From: Nitzschia sp. DOCU1
Taxonomy: Eukaryota > Bacillariophyta > Bacillariophyceae > Bacillariales > Bacillariaceae
Length of the DNA: 64,000 nucleotides
Direction: 5' to 3'
Assembly: GCA_951394045.1 (NCBI GenBank)
Contig: OX595995.1
Span: 620,001 to 684,000, forward strand
The position numbers and the translations under genes were made by a program. Shown one piece after another: positions 9,389 to 20,648 of this stretch (within the stretch, counting starts at the first letter, position 1; every line of letters starts with the position of its first letter). The notes under the pieces were generated by a model. The model was given only the letters and a program-made list of their open reading frames with translations. It ran no database searches and was not told where the DNA came from.

Positions 9389-10241
9389 TCCGCTAGCTCT
9401 AGACCACAAATGACGAGTTGTTAACATTGACGCAAACCAAGATTGCCTTCGATAGAAGCAACAACATCAGGTAAGATAGCAGTTGTTGTAGAACGTAGAA
9501 GAAGCCTAGGCAGATTCAACTGACTATTTCTGCCATACCAGAGCTCTATCTATTGTTCAAACCTTCTGCTTTGCTTTCAGCTTATAGGCTAGCTAGAGAC
9601 GCAAACTAAAGAAACATTTGTCGGATAGGTAGCCCCAGCGCTTTCTCCAGTGCATTAAGATAGTCTTTGAGCCATTAGATACCAGGTATCATATATTGGT
9701 TGATTGGTAAGTAAAAGGATAGATGACGTGCGTCCGCACCGACGACGACCTGACGCGAGACTCTTCGCGCGCTTTCGCTCTCTCGATCTTCACGTTGCAC
9801 GAAAACGGGCTCCACAAAATCTCCCTCCACAAAAAACCTGCTTCCGCGAAAACAGAATCTTGACTACCAGCACTTATTTCCGGAGGGAAAGTGAAGAGCT
9901 TCCTGTTGCTTCTATTGGGAAAAGCAGCTTAAACCAAGGCGATCAGTACTTCAAAGGGACAAGTAGAGCTGTTCAGAGCTTGAAAGGCCCAGAAGCGAGT
10001 GGAAATAATTGAATATCTGATCATTGCACGGAGTTGATACGAGAATTCGCCGCTTGGATCGACTCCGTTCGACACGGGATTCAATTTACGAGTATCCAAT
10101 AGTATAACTGTTCGTGGCACAAAGGATTTGCAAGGGCATCATCGCAACCTACTCGCTCCGTTGGAAGCAACTGATGCTGTTGGTCGTCACCTACTGTTAA
10201 AGGCTTCTGTGCTTTCACCGTTGTAATACTTAAAACGAAAC
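9389..10241. other. Intergenic region, 0.85 kb, no gene seen
   Basis: AT-moderate spacer between the CCCH gene and the next + strand gene. Short frames exist but none has coding character. It probably holds the 3' end of one gene and the promoter and leader of the next; an ACGT-core motif lies near 9724. Confidence 0.3.
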
Positions 10242-10949
10242 ATGTCCGCCGCCCACCACCCACCGTCCGATCCTTCCACAATGTGTGTGACTTCTGCCAG
10301 TCTCGACAGTCGCGAGGACGATCACCACAATAACGAACCTACAGGCAACTCACCGCATTCTCGACGGAGACATCACCATCATCATCACGCAAGAAACGGA
10401 GGAAAGAGTGGGAGACTGTGGCAACTGCCGCAATCTTCGATTCAGGAGTACGCCGCTTGGATTGAGCAGAAGCCCCCCGACACGCAGACACCATCCGAGC
10501 AACGTTTTCTGCAGAAGTTTCAACGACACACGTTGATTCGGCGACAAAAGCGCCCCAAAGAATCCATGAAACATTATATCGCTCGGTTGGAAGCCAAAGA
10601 ACACATATCGGATGTGGAACTTCAGTTGATCGAACAATATCACCGAAGAAAAGCGCACCGGCGATCACAGCGTTACCGGCAAGATAACAACCCGTTTCGG
10701 GGCAATAGCGTGCCACCCCCGATCTTTTGGAGGCGAGAAAGCCCAAGCAATAGAAACCAACCTTTGGCGGCTTCGGTAACACTTATGTCTACAATGGCCA
10801 ATCTTCAGGAGAGTATGAACCGAATGGGTCTTTCCAGCGACAAGCTTCGAGATATTCCCATGGAAGACAATAACAACTCGGTACCTTCCATTCGGTCTAC
10901 AAATCCATTTTCAACAGGGCACAGAGAAAATCAATGGGGTCAACGTTGA
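10242..10949 (+). CDS. Basic protein of unknown function
   Basis: Predicted 235-residue, very basic protein. Residues ~40-50 are a His-rich run (RRRHHHHHH). Around residues 65-150 there is a possibly folded helical, Arg/Lys/Gln-rich segment (IQEYAAWIEQKP, then RFLQKFQRHTLIRRQKRP and MKHYIARLEAKE). The C-terminal third is polar and disordered-looking. No motif I can name; nucleic-acid binding is a guess from charge. ATG context and length support a real gene, but no homology evidence is available here. Confidence 0.55.
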   Translation: MSAAHHPPSDPSTMCVTSASLDSREDDHHNNEPTGNSPHSRRRHHHHHHARNGGKSGRLWQLPQSSIQEYAAWIEQKPPDTQTPSEQRFLQKFQRHTLIRRQKRPKESMKHYIARLEAKEHISDVELQLIEQYHRRKAHRRSQRYRQDNNPFRGNSVPPPIFWRRESPSNRNQPLAASVTLMSTMANLQESMNRMGLSSDKLRDIPMEDNNNSVPSIRSTNPFSTGHRENQWGQR

Positions 10950-11726
10950 ATCCCGCCGTCGTGGCTATATCTCTGGCTACTATTTGACGAAATAACAGCT
11001 TCATTGAATCGTAGCTTTTGCTGCGACGACGAAACGACTACATGCGGTATGCCTTCATGGCGGTTCTTGTTTTCAAGACGACCTTGAGATTTCAAACGGC
11101 CGCAAACAAATATTGTTTCAATATGCATCAGTTATTTTTCTCTATTAACTCCCTCCCTCTGCTACTAACAAAACATTCGTTGCCCGAACTTCGACGTCAT
11201 TGAGCTCTTGGTTATCATGATCGTTCCCGTCGTTATTGTCATCCTCGCTGGAAAAGATGATGCCCCACCAACGAGCGGTAGTAGCGGAATGATTGATGAC
11301 GAAGAAGACTTGCTATTCTCAGCCCAAGATCAATCTTGCAACGTCCCTCCAGCAAGCCAGCTACCTAGAATAGTTACTTGGAGCCGTGGTTTAGTAGCTA
11401 GTTATCAACCGTAGCTTGCGAAAAGCTCAAACGCTAAAATAAGAAATTCATATTGGTACCACTCCTCGTAGAATGGTGGTGTCTGCCACCCTAGCTAATA
11501 ATAACGAGGATATGGATGGTAAAAGTCATTTCGCTTTGGGCCTTTTTCGACTCAATGGAGTTCTTCGCGAACGGAACGCCCTCTGAGGGTCTGGACGCCG
11601 CCAGGAGTCGTACTTCACTGCGATTGACTCATTCGAGCTTTCAATATGGCATTCCATCCTTTCGGTAAAATGCATAACAGCAACAAGCTATGACAAGAAC
11701 GACTTGCTACTGAAACGGATTCGCCT
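10950..11726. other. Intergenic region with a dispersed 36-nt repeat
   Basis: No gene is supported. A 68-codon open frame at 11208-11414 has a hydrophobic start but no recognisable motif. At 11508-11543 lies a 36-nt segment that recurs exactly at 24145-24180. This is the left edge of the repeat-rich island. Confidence 0.4.
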
Positions 11727-12380
11727 CTAGCAGAAGCAATAGACAGGCCCGCCATTACATGCTCCTTTGAAGATGGCGACAGTGGCCTCTTCACACCAGG
11801 AACAAGCTAGCTGGTTGGGATAGCTGGGATCATCTTTGCAGCATTCATCGCCGGTGTATTTAAAGAAGTCGCACCCTGTGTTGACTTCTTCGCCGACGAC
11901 GCAGCACAAACTTGGGAATCTGGGGTTAAAACCACAGAGCGAACGACGGCTGAAGATTGACTCATTCTCCGTCCAAGAGGACTCTTCCATTTTGTGAGGT
12001 GCTTCTAACACTACCCTCGATCCCGATCACGAAGCCCGCGCCGTCGATCCAGTCATACATCATGTACATATTTATCACCAAAGCCAGTTCGCAGCCCGTG
12101 CTCCTGGCGACGATCTTGTGGAAAGCGATGGTTGCTTCTACAGCACGATATCACCATTGCAATCGACAAAAGAGTCGGTGGGAAACGAACTGGGCTGCGA
12201 CGTGGATAGTGTGCTGGGCATCTTCGTTCTGGTTGGCTGCAAGCTAGGCTTCGAGCTAGGTTGCTGCCAGCTGGTGGGTGGCAAGCTGGGCTTTAAGCTA
12301 GTATTTGAGCTTGGTATCTCGATGGGCTGCAGGCTAGGCTTCGAGCTAGCCGTTGAGCTTCTTGGCATCTCGCTGATCAA
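11727..12380 (-). pseudogene. Relic of a Pro/Ser-repeat, Cys-rich secreted protein
   Basis: Reading on the minus strand from 12380: a stretch rich in SSKPSLQPT-type repeats (eight or so SxPS or PSxxP units), then a stop after DCNGDIVL. In another frame follows ATIAFHKIVARSTGCELAL with YDWIDGAGFVIGI; then, in a third frame (12011-11727), a Cys-rich tail with TGCDFFKYTGDECCK, ACSWCEEA and PVYCFC. The three pieces sit in the right order but need at least two frame changes, so this looks like a decayed gene rather than three short ones; an unrecognised intron is the alternative. Large families of secreted diatom proteins share the PS-repeat plus Cys-rich layout (family knowledge). Function is unknown. 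Confidence 0.5.
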
Positions 12381-12540
12381 CGAGCTGCAGTCAAAAGAAT
12401 TGTCAATCAGATTCTTCGATTCTTCCTTGAGTGGAAGATTCAGCGCGCCAATTTAAGCTTCTATCTCTGGGCTGGGTAACAGCCACAAGGGCCGCGACCA
12501 AGAATGAACTTGACGCCTTGATCGTCGGGGATGGGCTCAA

Positions 12541-12780
12541 CTTCAGAGTCGTTGTAACGTGGGACACTATCCAATAAGGAGCCAGCAAGGACGAGTAATT
12601 CTTCGTTTCGTCGTGAGGATAGCGTCCCCAAAAGCTCAGAGGCCTCGGCACAGGTTTATAAGGTCTCGGCGGGTGTAGCAAAGCGTTATATTTATGACGA
12701 CGATGCGAGCGAATTGAATGATCCTCGAGGAGGTAGCAGAATCTGCTCGGCAGAAGCTTCTCATGTACAACGCGGCTGTA
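12541..12780 (+). pseudogene. Decayed partial duplicate of the GAF-like gene next door
   Basis: This stretch aligns over about 240 bases with 13340-13612 inside the neighbouring broken gene, sharing for example CCCCAAAAGCTCAGAG, GCGGGTGTAGCAA and GAGTTGAATGAT-like words in the same order, with indels. It has no continuous frame. It is therefore an older tandem copy that lost its coding capacity. Confidence 0.7.
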
Positions 12781-12811
12781 GGCAAGTGCAGAAACTTCGC
12801 AGATCGAGGCT

Positions 12812-15188
12812 ATGCAAGCAGAAGTTGATGTTTACTCTCGACTGGTTTTCCAGCCTTCCAAGTGCGGGGCGCTAGATATGTTACGAACTTGCCGCTGGAA
12901 GGACGACGAGATCGCTCTTACTGACTATTTAGTCGGCGCTTTTGATAAAGGAAACCTCCCTTTGCCAAACGGCACGAAACTGAATCAGTTCCTCGGCGAT
13001 TTTTTGTAGTGCGAACCCAGTCGCCTAACAAAGAAGATGAAGAATGCCAAATTGAGCATGAGATCGTATGAACGAAATTCTAGTCCTCGTCCCTCCCCTC
13101 AAGGCCCCCATAACGATACAAAGTTGCTTTCTACGTTGGAAGAAACCTTCCTGGCCAGCCTGCCCTCTAGGGGTGAACGACTTGAACTTCGTTTCAACTT
13201 CACGAAGCAATGGAGGACTCATATCTCGAATTTGTTCTTGCAAGGGGGAAATGCCTCCCTGCTCCAAGCGGACGACTGGATCAGTAGTCTAGAGGAAAAT
13301 GAGCGAAGAGCCAGAGCTGCGGAAGGTAACCTCAAACACCTTCAGCGTCGTTGTCAAGTGGGCGCACTGTCCAATAAGAAGCCAAGGACGACTATGTCTA
13401 CCTTTCGTGGCGACGATAGCACCCCCAAAAGCTCAGAGACATCTGCACAGGATTATAAGGCCTCTACGGCGGGTGTAGCAAGAAATCGAGATATCTTTGA
13501 CGACGATTCAAGCAAATGCTCGGATGAGTTGAATGATATTTCTTTAGAGGGTCTTATGGATCCAGACACAGCAGAACCTGATCCGCAGAGGCTTCCCATG
13601 TCCAACGCTGTACTGGTCGAACACGAGTGCAGCAGTTTAGCTACTGATTCGAGTGACGATGACGATTACGGATGGGCACAGCTGGTGCGACTTTTCTCAT
13701 CAATACACTGTGACAAGGCCATCCAGTTTTCTCGAAGTTATCACATTGTATTTGCAACAGAACAAGATGCCCTTCCACTACGCCGACTGCTGGGCACCTG
13801 TGGAACAACCAAATACCTTGAGTTCCGGCGAAGGCCTTGTTGACAATGAGAACGGGACAGAAATTCGGCTAATTCATGCCGGTTCAACGACAAGGACCGA
13901 CACACCTCGGGAAATACTCATGTCCATGGAGGCTTTTGGGGAGTTTAATGGCAATGTAACTTTTGAGTCGGGCAGAGGTCTTCCGGGCCGAACCTACGAG
14001 TCCGGAAAGCCACAATGGGAGTACGACCTTGGTTGTGCCAAATCGTGGTCCAACCCGCAAGTGGAGGGAGCGATCGCCAACGGTATCAAGTCTGCGGCAG
14101 CTATACCGATAGATTGTGCGGGTGTGGGACGAATGGTCGTTGCACTTTACAGCCCCAATAACATCCAAAAGGACGTTTCGTTGCTTTACCGCATGAAGAT
14201 TTACCTTTCGTGATTTGCTCCAAGGCCAGCATGGAATCTTGTTATTGACATCAATGCGCCAACACAAACAGACGAAGAATCATCGTCACCTTTCGATGAC
14301 AAAATATCCAAGGCGCTAGGAGAAAAGGACCCCGTGGGGCCTCTAGGCTCAAGAACGGCTCAAATCTCATTCCCATGGAATCCCATGACGCCTCTTGTGG
14401 AGTCCCAAGTAGCAGACGCCACGACAAAGAGACTATCTGAGAACCCGCTGGACCTCCTAAAGGCTGATGAAACATCGTCATCAAACGTCGTTGGTGATGA
14501 AGGTAGTACACAGGCGGAGATCATAGAGCTGTTGGAAAGACAGTTGAATGAGACCAGGCGAGCGTTATCGTCGACGAGTGCAACATTCGTTTTTCATGAC
14601 GATGACGAAGAAACGAGGCGAATTCGGGCGCTGCAATACTTCCTGGGAATGCCAGTTTCACTGCGTTCCAAATCGGACAAGGACACCTTCGAAACTCTGG
14701 AAAGCAGTTATCGGGCATACTGTTGTAGCAAACGTCATGCTGGTGCCGATCTGCTTCGACTCCTCGTCACGGAATACATGTGTCTCGATTCTTCAACAGC
14801 GTCAATGATGGCATTGACAATGATGGCGCCTCCTCCCCCTGTTTGTAGTTTACCCCCAAGCTCCTCTTTGTCCCAAGCCCCTATCATTGTTCTACCGTCG
14901 TCGGACAGCAGGCGGCGGCAAAGTGGTAGCAGTGCTACCGGCCTGGTAAAGCCTCCGCCTGTGGCTCACTCTTGCGACTTGTTCTTGATGGCGGGACCAC
15001 GAGGATCATCAGTCAGCAACATTGGATACGATTCTCTCCTCGAACTCTGCAACGGTCGGGCGGCCGTTCCCAGACCTACGCTACTACTAGCTAATGGAAC
15101 GATTCGCGGCCAACATCAACAAGTGGTAGGACGGTGTCGCCACAACAAATATCAGGGAATGAGACAATACATAGTTGTTACTAGCTAA
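12812..15188 (+). pseudogene. Broken gene with a GAF-like domain (premature stops)
   Basis: A long coding-like track interrupted several times. Part 1 (12812-13006) contains LPLPNGTKLNQFLGDFL, then an in-frame TAG at 13007-13009, after which the same frame continues to 13684. Part 2 changes frame; a 76-nt intron (13685-13760, GTGCGA..TTGCAACAG) would repair it, or it is a frameshift. It encodes a GAF-like block (FESGRGLPGRTYESGKPQWE, then AAAIPIDCAG and VVALYSPNN). An in-frame TGA at 14211-14213 follows, with the frame open on both sides to 15188. Two nonsense codons inside conserved-looking sequence argue for a pseudogene. I recognise the GAF-like signature but cannot name the family. Selenocysteine or readthrough is less likely. 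Confidence 0.6.
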
Positions 15189-17034
15189 TAGTAGTCATGA
15201 TTGTTGCTGCTGACAGTACGTTCTTTACTATCCCTCCGATAGAAAGAACGAGAGCCCACGTGGATGCTCGTATTATCGTGATACCGTCGTTTGTAGAAGT
15301 GAGAAAGCTGCGGTCGTCTGGCTTACGTAACCACAGAAGCTAGAACAAAAGTAAGACAAGGGAGCTAGCAGTAGTCTGCAGTCGTAGCTACCGTAGTAGC
15401 CAGCTATCTACCTATCTACGTACTCTGCTGCAATGCTTTGCACTACTATCGGCTCCATTTGTCGCTGAGGGAATTGAGATTCGATAAGTGCCCCCAGTAC
15501 GAAAGCGGTTGTTGCGAAATCGCTTGTTGTAAAATCTTGCGTCACCAAATTGCGAGTAGTGAAATCTTGGGAAATTGCATTGCATCCCCTCGGCTGCCTC
15601 CAAGAGGGCATATGCATTTACTTTAAAAGGGAAATTGATCTTGAGTCATTTTGATTACCTCGACTGCTTACACATAAATTTATAGTGAAATCACGGCGGG
15701 CGACAATCTTCCCTCTATTACAATCTAACTTTGCTTACCCTTTCTGGCAAGGTCGCTCTTTACAATATTGTACTTTATATTGACATTGACTCTAGATTAA
15801 ATTTTCATGGTCTTCTTTTGATCACAGAGTGAGTTAGCGTCATCTAAAAAACGAACTCACGATAGACCGCGTGGCCGACCGTTTTTCCCATGGGTCGATG
15901 AGGGCTTTGAAAAAGGGCTACTAAGTTTCTAACTACCTATCGTAATTTGACAAAAACTTTACAAACGTCTTCAAATCAACCATAGCTTGCCGTTTACAGC
16001 TTGGGTGTGATTGTAGCATCCAGCTGGACAGCGATCGGCCCACTTCTCTAGCTTGCTATCTTTCTGATGTAGTCCGTCTAGTCGACGAACGATTGACGTA
16101 AGGCATATCAATCGTGTTTAACAAACAGCGTCAAATGTTTTCTAGCTTATGCCAAACTGGCGGATTTGAATGTGGATTACTTTCAGCCACCGTGGGGCTT
16201 CATCGTGGGAAAAATCACGAAACTGCTTCATCGTGGGAAAAATCACGAAACTGCTCGCAAACCACAGCAGAAACGGCTCGGATCTCCGCATTCCTTCCAA
16301 CAAATGCATCACTTTTTCACTCAATCCACCTCACTTTTTTGCGAAGGGAGCAATCCGCATCGTACGATGATCAGCTTTCTTCATCAACTTTCTTTTCACT
16401 CTGCTATGAACAGACCTCTACTGCGGTGATCACTATCATTTTGATAGTGCGGCTCAGCTGTAGCGAGATAACAGCCTGAAGGAGGAGAAATCCACGGTGA
16501 AGGTCCGGTTTGTGCCGGACCGCCCTGGAACACTCATCCTGAAGGAAGCCAATATTGGGGGTGTACGTGGACTCAGTCTCTGGAGAGCCCTCCGGATTCG
16601 GTTGAACCATGACGCTAGCTCCCTGAGGCAAACGGAGCCGAAGCAGACCCTGGAAGAAAGTTGTTGGAGGAAATGTTTGATTGTTGTGTTGGTGTTGGCG
16701 GAGGAATGATTCATGTGGTGGCGCCCTTGGGAACGGTACGTGCACTCCGAACTTGCGTTTTTGCGACTTGACGGTGCGGTTTGATCATATTTCTTTCCCG
16801 CAGTGCTACTCACCTTGTTCTTTCCTCCTTTTGCAGGCGTCTGGCGTTGTTCTACAATACCAACATTTTCCAGAGCAACGATCCTGATCCGTGATCTCGA
16901 CCCCGATTCCGATTCTCCCCGCACACAAACAGCCTGATCAACGCAACCGGTTTGTGGTTCCGGTTTTAAAACGTCCTCCACTCGCGTACGTGTCTCGTCG
17001 CGGAGAGTTTAAGTGTAACCTGTGCTGGTGCGTG
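15189..17034. other. Repeat-rich region with no supported gene
   Basis: No gene is supported over about 1.85 kb. It contains CTAGC/GTAGC-rich simple sequence around 15360-15420, the tandem 28-mer at 16198-16253, and a 175-codon minus-strand open frame (16454-16981) with no recognisable domain and low-complexity Arg/Ser content. I treat that frame as unproven. Confidence 0.4.
16198..16253. repeat. Tandem duplication of a 28-nt unit
   Basis: Two exact adjacent copies (16198-16225 and 16226-16253) of a unit starting CTTCATCGTGGG and ending CACGAAACTG. Probably replication slippage. Confidence 0.95.
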
Positions 17035-17260
17035 GAGAATTGGAATCGGCTACGCCGTCGAGTGAAGTGGATTGTTGTCTCTACCGGGCGGAGCAGCTGT
17101 GGCCCACCCCCTCCGAAATCGAACTGCTTTGACGTAGCGGTGGGGCTCAGTAACTTTTTGTGTGAGAACACAAAAACGAAGCCAAAAGTTCGATGAATAG
17201 ATAGATGATAAATCTACCGGTAGAGGAGTTGCTAGCTAGGTTGCATCGTTTCTCGCACGA
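17035..17260. repeat. Dispersed repeat, copy 1 (partner at 25885-26080)
   Basis: Shares an ordered series of words with 25885-26080 in the same orientation: TTGGAATCGGCT, CGCCGTCGAGTGAAGTGG, TTGTTGTCTCT, then GTAGC-GGGGCT, CAATGAATAGATA and TAATCTA-like ends. Similarity decays toward the edges. It may be a MITE or solo LTR; termini were not resolved. Confidence 0.65.
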
Positions 17261-17389
17261 TACATAACATATTATTGCTCCGAACAAAATACGTTCTAGT
17301 CCTACTATTATTTCAAATCGGTTCTTGGCGACGCTTCCGTTTTGCGTATCATATTTTTCTTCGCAAACAGTGGTCCCGCACTCTTGTGC

Positions 17390-17428
17390 TTGAATTGGTG
17401 ATGATCACTCTCGTCGTCTTCAGCAGGC
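17390..17428. repeat. 39-nt exact copy of sequence at the ABCA 5' edge
   Basis: Identical to 20610-20648, which overlaps the 5' end of the ABCA open frame. The two copies bracket the ABCA relic in the same orientation, so a block duplication or rearrangement included this segment. Confidence 0.9.
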
Positions 17429-17458
17429 ATAATCAAATTAATGGTCGTTTGTGCCTAA

Positions 17459-17827
17459 TTTGAGTTTCTCCGCTTCGGCAGCATGCATGTTGAAGACTTG
17501 TTCCAAAGAGGTCTGACTGACTCCATAGTCATCCAAAAGGAGACGTTCCTTGTTCGCTTCCAAACTGGCAAAGATACTCGAAATCTTCACATCCTCCGAG
17601 TTGACTTCGTATCGGACCTTGGTATCCTGGCGCTCCCGGAAAATATTGGAGGCATACGAAGTTACGATGTACTCCGCAATCTTTCGGATCCTCAACTCTA
17701 CGGTCGCAAAGGCGGCGAGTTCGGCAAGGGTTACTCCCTTCGGTGAAGTCGCACTCTTGTGAATATGGTAACCAATGGGATTCTGGTCGTTGATGACAGA
17801 AGATAGGTAGGTATCACCCGTCAATTC
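17459..17827 (-). pseudogene. Detached C-terminal tail of the ABCA transporter
   Basis: Reading down from 17827: LTGDTYLSSVINDQNPIGY and the TLAELAAFATVELR stretch, then the normal ABCA ending with VKISSIFASLEANKERLL and YGVSQTSLEQVFNMHA. This continues what the ABCA gene at 18280-20653 lacks, but it is separated from it by a 540-bp foreign segment. The upstream 123 nt are a near-exact copy of 18367-18489. As it stands it has no proper start. Confidence 0.7.
17705..17827. repeat. 123-nt direct repeat, copy A
   Basis: Same length and only a few mismatches to copy B at 18367-18489. The two copies bound the Tudor-like insert. Both encode the same ABCA stretch on the minus strand. Confidence 0.95.
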
Positions 17828-18366
17828 AACCTTTTGGCTCTTGGGGGACGGCGAGGCACCGTTGCGCACTGGTTTCTTTGTGTCTTGAGAGAAATGAGGT
17901 GCGTCCAACTCGTCGTCAACCGCATCAATCGTTCGAGGCCGGCCACGTTTTCTGTGGCTGTAGAAGAAATCAAACCATTGCTCTCCAAATACAACCGCTT
18001 GTTTTGGGGGATGGCACCCAGAAACGAATCAAGCTTTCGCGGGGGTCCTCGCTTGCGGCGTCCAGTGTCATAGATTCGATCCGCTTGCTCCACGAACCGC
18101 GGGGGCGGAGCACTCTTGCGGCGTCCAGAATGCTCCATCGTCTTTCCGCTGCTTTGATGATGATTGCCATCTCCGGTTTTTGCTGCCGCATCCTTGGCAT
18201 CATCAGCTTGGATCAACTCCAGAAGCTCGTCAGGCTGCAAGTCCTCGTTGTCGCCATCCACATACTCGACACCACAGTACTACAGGGGTCTCATCGGTCG
18301 GCAATCGGATGACTTTGCCCTTGAATAGTCCGTGTTTGGCAAAGTTCTTGTAAAAGGTAGTTCCGA
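17828..18366 (-). pseudogene. Inserted fragment with a Tudor-like domain and AT-hook-like motifs
   Basis: Located between the two 123-nt repeats. On the minus strand one frame gives VGTTFYKNFAKHGLFKGKVI; after a frame change, YCGVEYVDGDNEDLQPDELL follows. Together they resemble the G-x-V..Y-x-V-x-Y-x-DGD-x-EDL pattern of Tudor/PWWP-like chromatin readers common in diatom proteomes. Downstream are two basic Pro-flanked motifs (GRRKSAPPP and GRRKRGPPRK) like AT-hooks. The frame break makes this a relic. Its source gene is not in the window. Confidence 0.55.
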
Positions 18367-18489
18367 CGCAAGGGCGGCGAGTTCGGCAAGGGTTACTCCC
18401 GTCGGTGAAGTCGCACTCTTGTGAATATTGTAACCAATGGGATTCTGGTCGTTGATGACAGAAGATAGGTAGGTATCACCCGTCAATTC
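18367..18489. repeat. 123-nt direct repeat, copy B
   Basis: See copy A at 17705-17827. Same orientation; distance start to start is 662 bases. Low divergence implies a recent event. Confidence 0.95.
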
Positions 18490-20609
18490 CTGCAGTGCCG
18501 CAACCGTCTGATCCAGATTGAAGAAAATGTCTTCCGTCTCTGGCACGACGCCCCCTTCTTCTGCTGTTTGCGCCCCGGAGCTATTCAAACGCCCTTGACC
18601 GAGCTTCGAAACTACCTCGACATAGTCAGGATCCGACCGTTCCACGAGCTTGCACTTCATCTCTATCTGGTATCCTTTGCCGAATTTGTTCTTGAGATGC
18701 TGTGCCGATCCCAGAGCCCGGAGCCGCCCATTGGCCATGATGCCGATTCGAGGACACAAGGCCTCGCATTCTTCCATGCTGTGCGTCGTCAAAATGATGC
18801 TGGTGCGTTCTTCAGGAGCGACGTTTCTCCCGGCAACCATGTTGCTTACCATTTCCCAAATCTCGCGTCGAGCCACGGGGTCCACTCCGGTCGAGCACTC
18901 ATCCAAAAAGACGATTTGAGGATCACCAATGGTAGCACATGCAAGACTCAAACGACGCTTCATTCCTCCACTGTAGTTTGCGGCCAAGCGATCGCTGTCG
19001 GATTCCGAAAGACCTACTTGGGCAAGCTTGGCAGAAGTCGCCTCCTTGACGAATTCCCTGGGAATCCCCTTGATCGTAGCGTAAAGCTCGACATGCTCTC
19101 TCCCGGTCATGTTGGCAAAGTGCGCATCGAACTGAGGACAGTATCCGACCCGACGACGGGTCTTTTCAGGCTCCCTTGATACGCTGTAGCCCGCCAGGGT
19201 CGCGTCGCCAGAAGTGGCGGGAAACTCGGCGGTCAGCATCTGCATAGTCGTCGTCTTTCCACTGCAAACACGAACGCAAGATTGTAAAGGGTGAGAGACA
19301 GAGACTCATGGTGCCTCGAGCCAAAAACCGAGACTTCAAAACTTACGCCCCGTTCACGCCCAGTAAGCCAAAAACTTGGCCAGGCGGGATACCCAGAGAT
19401 AAATTATTGACTGCCTTCTTTCCGTTGTCGTACGTCTTCGACAATTTGTCGCACACAATAATGTCGTTATTGGCGCCGCCGCTGCCAACACGCTCCTCCT
19501 CCGCCAATACGTCGCTGTCCTCAGCTAGTTCCGTCGTGATGTCACGATCCGACGATTTCGGCCACGAGCACGTCAGGCACCAAGTGAACTTCTTCCAGGC
19601 CGAAACAATACTTGGATTAGTGCTCCAGATATCGATCTGGATAGCAAGAATGACGTAAACCACCGACTCCCACCCCAAAAAGACCACGTCGTACAGCAAC
19701 ACTTCCTTGCTCCAAACGGTCGTCAAGCCGGGGTACAAGAACTTCACAAAGTCGATGTTGAGAGCAAAGTAGAGAGCGTGTCCGAGGCAGAAGCAAGGAT
19801 GGAAGCGCAGAATCCAAGACAGGATGTTGGCAATATCCACCAGATTTTGCTTGGGTTCGTATGGGTCTCCCCCGATCAAGGTGAGAATAATGACTGTGAC
19901 CGGCCCGCCCATTCCGATCAAAAATCCAGAGATAATCGAGATGACGTTACAGAGGGCCGGCGATTTGAAGAGATAGGTCAGGCAGTACGTGTATCCAGCG
20001 GCAGCGGGCCCGTAAAGAACCATGGCAGAAATCACCCCGCCAAGGACTCCAAACTCGGTCGTCGTGAAAGCATCAACCTTGAAGATGAAAAACATCGCCA
20101 CGACGATCCAAAGAGGAAACTGGTAGTTGACAATGTCCCATAGGTACGTCGAAACCCAATATCCCGAAGGCTTGACTCCCGTCACAGTCTGCAAGTGCTT
20201 GGCCTTGGATTCGCGTTCCGCCACGATGAATGTTCCAAAGCTTCCGGCAATAAATGGGAAACTCAAAACTAGCAAAAACCATGCCGTGAAGGCATCTTCC
20301 GTCTTTGCGATGGATTTCTCAAAGTCGGTAAGCGGCAACGGGTGGATAGTGGTTTGGATTGTGAAGTCGTCCGTACCCAAAGCAGCTCGTGCGATACCCT
20401 CGGTAGCCAAGGACATGTAGGTCGGTGTGACGTGCAATGCCGCAAAGTTGTATTGAATGAGATAGCCCAACCCAGTATAAGCTGGGCAGTCACTCGCATT
20501 GTTCAACAAAGTCTGCCCAAACGATTCTGCGAGCTCGCCAACGCTAGTACAATTTGCGAGCACGATTTCGTCGAACGAGCTACCATCCCCAAGGATGCTT
20601 GTAGAATCG

Positions 20610-20648
20610 TTGAATTGGTGATGATCACTCTCGTCGTCTTCAGCAGGC
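20610..20648. repeat. 39-nt exact repeat, second copy
   Basis: Identical to 17390-17428. It lies at the 5' edge of the ABCA relic. Confidence 0.9.

Noticed and set aside
13748..13760. A 13-nt GT..AG gap that would fix the frame in the GAF-like gene
   Set aside because: Too short to be a spliceosomal intron; a 76-nt candidate or a frameshift is more sensible.
16454..16981. 175-codon minus-strand open frame
   Set aside because: No domain, low-complexity Arg/Ser composition, and it lies in a repeat-rich region; not called as a gene.
18568..19179. 203-codon plus-strand frame opposite the ABC nucleotide-binding domain
   Set aside because: Antisense shadow of a clearly conserved ABCA domain.
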